NCBI GenBank assembly: GCA_903813345.2 | Contig: CAIIXF020000002.1 | Location: 3,136,001-3,200,000, forward strand | DNA: 64,000 nt | Reading direction: 5' to 3' | Source: Owenia fusiformis | Taxonomy: Eukaryota; Annelida; Polychaeta; Sabellida; Oweniidae | In this document: piece after piece, positions 20,315 through 29,300 of the stretch | Layout of the letters: the number at the start of each line of letters is the position of its first letter | How positions within the stretch are numbered: the first letter of the stretch is position 1 | Notes under the pieces: model-generated | Seen by the model: only the letters and a program-made list of their open reading frames with translations | The model's database searches: none | Told to the model about the DNA's origin: nothing | Program-made: the position numbers and the translations under genes

Positions 20315-23300
20315 CTGAAAATCCAAAATATTAAGATGGAGAAGTAGTTTATTGTTTCCCTCTTAAACTGACAGAAATGGATTCGAAACTCCTATTGAGT
20401 CAATGATCCCTCACAACCACAGAAAAATCATTACTCATAATTTTGTTTGCCGGCGTATTCTAAAGTACATAAGGTATCTTTACACAAATGGTATCATTTG
20501 AAACCTTATGTCTATTATCCTCTTCGTTTGCCATCATTTTTTCTTAGTTTTCCTTGCATATTAGTTTATTATCTATGACATTAAACACAAACATGTAAAT
20601 ATAACTATTTTTGACAATTTTTGATCAACTTCCAGTTTTTAATTTTATATTGTTCAATTTATGTTCTACCATATTATAGTAAATACTATTTGCATGCACA
20701 TCAAACAAGCCTAGTGCACATTTTCATGAACATGACTAGCTTTAAAATTATACTATTTGTGCAAAGATATATTATTACTTTGGGATATTTCGGTTCAAAA
20801 AAGTATAGGGCAAAACACGTTTTTTCAGAGTTTCCAGTCCATTTCTGTAACTCCTTTGTTGATGAAACGCTCGCCAATCACTAAAATTGTGTATCTTGTC
20901 GATGTTTTTTAGCAAAGCAAACATGTTTTAAAAGACGAGTTACATATAATACAAGGGTCAGGGTTGAAAGGGCAATTATTAACAGTTTTGATGGCATTTC
21001 AAATAAAAAGGAGCTTTTATGATTTGGTGAGCTAAATTCAACATTTTTATCTTACTTGTGGGTGCTATATTGTAGGGTAGGCAGATACGTGGGCAGGCTG
21101 GTGTCTTAATTTAATTTTATCAAAAATAAATAGTTAAAGGAATAGTCACCAAAAACCAGAATGAAATACAAACTTTATTTTGTTGAGGTACGAGTACTTC
21201 TTTTAATTTAAACTGACTTTTCTTGTATAACTACAATATCGTGGAGTGTTATTTTGTTCCAACGAGGGTTGGATAGATGTTTAACTTTATTCCAAACAAG
21301 TGGTAACAAGAACAAAAAATGTCAGATGGGTTTACTTAAAATATTATATAAAAAATTAATATAAAATTATATTTAAATTGAATTTTTACCATTCAAAAAT
21401 GACTCTTGCACAGACGATATGTTTTTTAGATTTTTTCGACAACTGAATTACCAGAAAAAATGTTAAATTAATAAAATCATATAAGTCCTTTATTCTCTTA
21501 TAAACTTGGTTTATGTTTTAACCCATGTACGATTCTTGATAATAATAATGAAAAAATATTTTTTTATCTTACTTTTGGAACATTCAGATTGTGGCAATTT
21601 GTCGTAATAGCCGTCTTCTGGAAAACCTACATGTTTTGAATCTGGTGTATAAGACCTACCCTCACTGCCTGATGCACCTATCTGAAATGTGAATGATTTG
21701 AATGAACATCTCCTTACTAGGATATGTATACCATTGGTCAACTCTATTTGACAAAGTCATTGCACGGTCAAAGCTCAATATCTTGGTATTTGGCGTTTTA
21801 ATGCATTTGAGGGCTGTCATGACCCTTGGCGACCCATGATTACGTGACCTCAGGTAATAGGTAAGTCAAATGTCAGTATCTAAGTTTTTGGTGAGTTAAG
21901 GTCCATTAGGCTGCTGTGACCCTTGGTGACAAATAATTAGGTGACCTGAGGTCAAGTTCATCCCAAGTCAAAGGTCAATATCGAGGTGTTTAGCGCTTTA
22001 AGACCCCGGGGGTGCTGTAACCCTTTGCGATCCCATGATTAGGCCACCTGGGAGATCAAGGTCAACGTTATATTGTCTAATAATATGAAAAATGTTACAC
22101 GACGTATTACTTTATTTTCATCAGTCATTGCTTTTGAGTACAAACTCGCTTTATGCACATATACAGAGTGGGCCAAAAACACCCCTAGCCATTAGTCCTA
22201 ATAAATATTCATTCTTTAACAAAAACACCATCAAAGATGTATCATTTTAAAGATAAAATAGTTTGATATGAAAATTGAGGTGTTTTAGGCCCCCATAATA
22301 GGTCACTTCGTTGCAAATTAAAGTATCTTTAACATGATATATCATTCATGATTTTTTGCTAAAAAATAAATATTTATCGAGACTATTGGCAATGGGATGT
22401 TTTTTGGCCCAACCTGTATATACGTTTTTACCTTGATTGGAGTCCCATCCTCTTGCCAGTAGAAAAAATTATAAGCCCTGAAACTCTCTCCGTCGCGTAT
22501 TGCAAAGTCTTGGCCTACAATAAACAACTTTGAGAACTTTTGTTGGACTTTAAATAATATACCTGTTTCTTCTTATAGTGTGCATAAGACTAAATATTAT
22601 TGTCTCACTGTTTTATAATGCTTTAAAGATATAAGTAATTTATATTTCTGAGTTATAATTAGCGCTAGTGATTTCAGGCATCTGTCACAAATTGATTTGG
22701 TTCAAATATCAAAGCATTACGTCAACTATGAAGCAGTTTAATTCGATGAAAACTAAAAATATCGAAATCGGCACTTCCCGTCCGCCATCTTTGATGCGAA
22801 TGTGACGTACGTTACCTTCGCTTGGTACTGACCAGTGGATAAATGTAAATGATTATACCATCAATGCCTGTGAAGCACACGTTGTCCAAAGCTTCCGTAA
22901 ATTCCTCTCCAAATGCTGTTCCAAATTTTTCACATATAGCCTCGGCGCTTCTGTTACACTTCTGTTCAAATCTCCCAAGTGTAGCTTTACCAATCGCAAG
23001 AACGGCATTAATAACCTGCATTACGAAAGTGTCTTGGCTATAGGTTGGAGCTTCTGTTATAATCATGTTTGTCGAACAGTCGGTATCACAATTGAACAGA
23101 GATTTGAAGTATGAGTCAGTGAGAACACTGCGGGAAGAAGTTTGGCCAAATCTGCAGAAAAAGTAGACCATATTTTTGAAGCATATATGCAGAGAACAGT
23201 ATGGTTTCCTCTTTTTCCACATCAACATTGCATATATTGCAGCCATGTCTTACATGTCTCGTGTCCTGGGCCCAATATAAGTTATGTCTCCAAAGTGAGT

Positions 23301-26300
23301 CCACCCTAGTAGGGATCGAACCCATTCTTTCCGGGCGAGTGCTCCACTACTGAGCTATGGAGCTGTCTTGGTGATTGGTGATTTCTTTGAACCTTTTTTA
23401 CTCTTTGTATGATTTTAATTGTCTTGAATGGATTGAATTTTCTACTGTATGTACTACCTACTGTAATTGTGAAATCTTACCTAAGCTTTGACAAATGCCC
23501 ATCAAATTGTTTGACAGGTTCTCCATACAGGCCTGCTGATATTGAGCCTTTGGCTGCTTTTTCATGACCTTTAACGAAATTTTCAGTTTTCCCCCAACTC
23601 TCGGTTCCAATAAATACAAGACCTACACGTTATAGACATATGCATTAAGATTTTTAAAGGGTCTTACATCAGGGGGGGGGGGGGAGATCTCCCAAAGTTC
23701 AGCCTTCATATTCGATAACATGGTACCGATGTGCTAGATCCATATAAGGCTTACATGACCATATAGGAATCCAACTGACCGTTGTCCGCCATTTTGAATA
23801 TCATGTGATAGATCCATATAAGACTTGTATGACCATATGGGATGGCTAAGGGAATCCCTGAATACGATAGAATATGATAGTATTATGGGAGCTACTCACT
23901 TCTCCTGGTCTTACATCATGTAAATATGATAATTGTTGATTCATTCGTACTAGTGAGTGTTACGCGGTATATGGCATACATTCATGGTTGCGCGGTATTT
24001 GTGATACGGGTGAATATGCCATACTCACCTGCAGAATATGCCATATACCGCAGGTGAATATGACATATACCGCAGGTGAAAACGTGATACAGAAAACCTT
24101 GATTTGATTGGTTGCGAGAATCGACTCTAAATGTAAAACTACGCTGCATAGTTTTGCCTTGGTCACATAGGCTCCGATTTTCACTACGGCGCCCGGCCGA
24201 TTGAGTATCCTGTTCACAAATGTATTCAGTTTTGAACAGAATACTCAATCGGCCGGGCGCCGGCCGATGAATCGCAGCAAATGTGACCCAGGCATGAGTG
24301 CGTCGAGTACTAATATATGAATCCTGGATTGATTGAGTAAGTTTATTACGTGAGATTGGTGACTGATACTTCTGCTAAGTTAATATATTCGATACACAGT
24401 ACTGTTGATTCAGTAATCATTATAATAATTTATTAAGTTTTACTTGTTCGTTCAATCGATGCAATTGACAATTGCGTACTTCCGTATCACGTTCTCATTG
24501 GTTAGTGTGTATGCCATATACCACAGGTGAATCTGTCATACACCGCAAGTGAATATGCCATATTCGTTGCGGAATATGACATATTTTTGTATCGTGTTTA
24601 CCGCGTAACAGTGAGTAGGCCTATAAAATTCCATAATTTAGCAGCTGTCCGAGAAGCAACAACAAGAACATTATAAGCACTAGCAGTGGTGCAAAACTTA
24701 TTGGAAGGGCAGTCTGAGGGTGGGTATATTACCAGATTAATTTTAAATATGAACTAACGTTTTCCTCTTTCATTTCCAAGATATTTTTCCTTGGCTTCTA
24801 GTAATGGTCTGATACTTGTATCTCCTGCCACATACAAAACTATATCAGTCTTGGAGGTGCTGTTTATGATGGCTGAAATTATTTGTTCATTGCTGTTCCT
24901 CTTCTGTAAGCTCTGAAAATAAGTAGATCTAGTCGGAGTTAGTCCAGTCACGAAATACCCTATTATCGCCCATATCTTTTCAAAAATCCCCGGCGATCTC
25001 CTCCAGGAAAATTTTGGAGACGCACTTTGCGTTTATAAGAGAGAATACGGTATAAACTTTGAAATATTATCAAATTCTGAAGAATTACTTTTTGAGGTAA
25101 ATTCATATTCTCGTAAAGTTAATTCGCTTCCCATTGTAAGCGTGTACACCAGTTCTGATGATTTACACACAATTACACATAAGATTTAATCATATCGTAT
25201 TATATAGAAGAGATAAAATTATAATTAATTACTGTCATTTAGTGCAGGAGATTTAAAATAACAAATCTAGTTGGATTTAATTTGTACATATGCTACGCCG
25301 TCCTGGCAATTATAATACAATTTTTATACAAGTCATTTGCATTTGGCAAGGAGGATTGGCTCCCAGGATCGAAACTCGATATTTTCCAACAATGAAAACG
25401 GCGTTATGTCTTTATTTTCTGAAATTATAACCGACTATGAATTCAAAATAAACAGTTCAAAAGATTCTTACCAATATCTCGATCATTTCTTGTGAGTTTT
25501 GGAGTTTTTCGTTAAGAAATAAGACAAAAATTAAGGATTCAAATGTTGTTTGAATTCGAATTTTGTATCACATGTCCATATATGAGACAATATCGATGTT
25601 GTACTCTTGGAGCCAATCCTCCTTGTGCATTTTGAGTAAAAAGAGTTAAAGTTACATTTGAGTCACTTCCTTCTAAATAAGGTTGTAAAGGATCGCTTAA
25701 TGCATGAATCCTGTACAGTGCGTATCAAAAAATCGCAACAGATTGGTATCTCGGAAAAGCACAAAACCAGTGATAACAGCATTGACACTGGTGATCCACT
25801 CGATTACGCTGGTTACCAAAACGAACCGTTTTGGTAACAAAATGTCGGAACGACGAAGGCACGATTTTTCTTTTTTCCTTATTTCACGCGTTGTAGGCAG
25901 AATCCCCACGTCGTTTTTTCTCACAACGTGCAGCAGTATCATATGTTTTAGAAAATGTACATGTTTGCGAAAAAATAGCTCAGAGGACAACAGAATCGTC
26001 GATTTACTTCCTCACTTAAGTTACATGAACGGTTTTTCGAAAAACAGTTAAGATCTGCACTTTTAACCCAAACCGTTTATGTAACTTAAGTGAGGAAGTA
26101 AATCGACGATTCTGTTGTCTTCTGAACTATTTATTCGCAAATATGTACAATTTCTTAAACATATGATACTGATACACGTTTGTGTTAGAAAATGTCGTGG
26201 TAATTTTGCCTACAACGTGTAAAATAAGGAAACGAGAAAATCGTACCTTCCGGATGTTCCGACATTTTGTTACCAAAACGAACCGTTTTGGTAACCAGCG

Positions 26301-29300
26301 TAATCGAGTGGATCACCAGTGATTGATTTCATTCAATGCACCATAAAGCCATGTGACTCCTCTTTACAATGATATATCATTCATTGATATTTGGTCATGG
26401 TTGGGCGAATAATCATTCCATTTGCAAAGTGGGCCAAAATTAGCTTGGGACCAAGTTATAAACATCGCAAAAGTCAGTGTACGGAGCCCGATGCAATATT
26501 GGAAGAAAACATAAAACCAATGCTGACTGCATCCTTTTCATTCAATGTACCAAAAAGCCAAATTACTCCTCTTTGCAATGGAATATCATTCATCCACTGG
26601 GGGTCATCTCTGGCCGAATAATCATTAATTTTGCAAAGTGGGGCAAAATTCAGCTCGGACCCAAGTTTTAAACATTCCGAAAGTCAGTACAAGGGGCATA
26701 GGGGCTATTGGAAGAAGGTGTGACAGGTATGGCATAGACAGTAAAGTGTTCATACTCATACTCTTGCAAGAATACATCCTATACCCCTCCAAATTGCCAC
26801 CAATTCCTTGCACATTAAGATGCGCTCATCTGTCCACGTCATGCATGGTTCAGCCCTGAGTCATATGTGGGTTAAAGCAGAGAAAAACAGCCCATGGGCA
26901 ATTCTTTAAAAAGGTTTTGCAATATCTGGTGGAGGAATTGTGAGCACAGATGCTCCTGAGATAGCTCCAAAAGAAAAGTCACAACAAGTCAGGGGAACTT
27001 CCATTGGCACCTAGCCCTTGCACTGATTTTGGTCCAGAGCCGATTTTGACCCACTGTGCAAATGGAAGAATTTCTTACCCAACCATTACCACATGTGAAT
27101 GAATGACATATCATTGCAAAGAGGAGAGACGTGGCTTTATGGTACATTGAATGAAATTGATGTAGTCATCACTAGTTTTGTGATTTTACGAGATAACTAC
27201 TTGTTGCGTTTTTTTTATACGCCCTGTATATCACAAAATTTAACAAAATGTAACAAAGATTCTTAAGTGTTCATATTTGATACATGATCATTTAATATCT
27301 TGACACCGTATACTATAGTAGAAATTGAAAACAGCCCAATGTACCTTTTGGAAAAGGGAATGGATTTGCGGTACACCTTTCGGGGTGACGCCATTTAAAG
27401 TGTCATAAAAATTACGCCTTGCCCTAGATTTACATTATCATTATCTCAATGAAATCCTCTGTCCCGTAACCGGTAAACTGAGCTCTTTGGTAATCGGGAG
27501 CGGGAGTTTTTTTTAAAACGGACTGGAAAAATACCAAGGGACTCAATTAGAAAGCCTTTAAAATGAACATACAGAACTACCTACTATAACATCAAGATAA
27601 ATTGTACTTACATTTAGCATGTGAGTAGAGGATATGCATCTCCCCTCCTTTTCAAATGCTGCTTTGAATGCATTTGCCAAATCCATGGCATACGATGACT
27701 CATCCTGAATGATTACGTGAACATTGGGCCAGCCAAGACTCGTGAATAATGCTGCAAACGCAGGCCCCTGTAAGAACAACCCACATAACAAAACATATTT
27801 TGATTATTAGTGGCCATCTTGAATTTCCTTCTTGAGCTATTTAAGTTATCACAGATACGAAAAATGGTGGCGATTTTAAAATTCAACTGCCATCTTGAAA
27901 ATTCTTTGTCAAAACAGAGGAACTGTGTCTTTAGGTATCATAATATAAAATTCGATCCAAATCTGTTCGCCAGTACTTGAGTTATCAAAGATTATGTATT
28001 TTACAAAAATTGGCCGTCATTCTGATATTTAGTTGCCATTTTGAAAATCTTTTCTTCAGGGTAGTTCCTTTTTCCCTTAGCATCAGCATATATAATTACT
28101 TGAACCATATCCGTCATCCGTCAACTATCTAGTTTTTGAGTTATCAACAATTATGTTTTTTTATGAAAAATGGCTGCCATTTTGGTATTGAGCAGCAATT
28201 CTAAAACTCTCTTCTTCAGCAAAGCTCCTTTATTTATCCCTAGGCATCAGCATATACCAAATCCGCTCACTTGTTTTGAGTTACCAAAGATTACGTTTTT
28301 GGCCATTTTGAAATTCATCTGTCAACTTGTAAATTCTTTCTTGAACAAATCTACTTTTGTCCCTAGGCATCATCATATTTTGAACCAAACCCGTTCATTG
28401 GTATTTGACGTTTTTTACGAAAAATGGCTGCCATTTTGATATTTAGCAGCCATTTTGAAAATATCTTTTCCATGATAGCTCCTTTGTCCCTAGGCATCAG
28501 CATATACAATCTGAACCAAATCCGTCAACTAGTATTTGAGTTACGTGTATCAAAGATTTAGTTTTTTTTATGAAAAATGGCGGGCATTTTGAAATTCAGC
28601 TGTCATCTTGAAAATTCCTTCTTGAACAAATCCTCTTTTGTCCCTAGGCATCGTCCTATGAAATTTGAACCACATCCCTTCATTGGTATTTGAGTTATCA
28701 AAGATTACGTTTTTTTACGAAAAATGGCCGCCATTTGGATATTTAGCAGCCATTTTGAAAATCTCATATTTAGCTAAGCTACTACTCAAAAGGCTTCAGC
28801 ACACAAAATTTGAACCAAATCCGTCTACTAGTATTTGAGTAATCAACGATTACATTTTACGAAAAATGGCGGCCATTTTGAATTAAATGGCCATATTGGA
28901 AATTCCTTCTCGAGCAGAGGTTCTACTCTCATAAAGCATAAGGCCATAAAATTTGAATCAACCGGTATTTGAGTTATCGCCCGGACGAACAGACAAACGG
29001 ACGGACGGCTTTCCTATATCCCCCTCGAACTTCGTCCGATGGGATGATAAACCTGTATTGACAAGACATCGTCGCTGATTGGTCAAATCGACAGACAAAT
29101 GACGCCATTCAATGACAGTTTCAACATTTTCAAACAAGGCTGCGATTGACAATACAAGTATGTTGATTTCTGACGTATTAAGCAATATCAAATAGGTCGT
29201 TATTTCACATCAAGATAGTTATATGCTAACATATGGTCAAAACATCACAACAACGTGTTACATTCAAAAATTAGCAGGTCATAATTCGGACAAACGAAGG

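Noticed and set aside
22812-22858. Extension of flytrap exon 5 to the GTAACG donor at ~22815
   Set aside because: That join puts exon 6 out of frame and the extra residues break the expected flytrap strand; the GTATAA donor at 22858 fits both phase and alignment.
25697-26051. Overlapping 97- and 115-codon frames on both strands
   Set aside because: They run across the MITE end and into the nested foldback element, a nearly palindromic sequence.
26391-26621. 76-codon frame also present at 60928-60698
   Set aside because: It is shared because both are copies of one non-autonomous MITE; no transposase motif is present.
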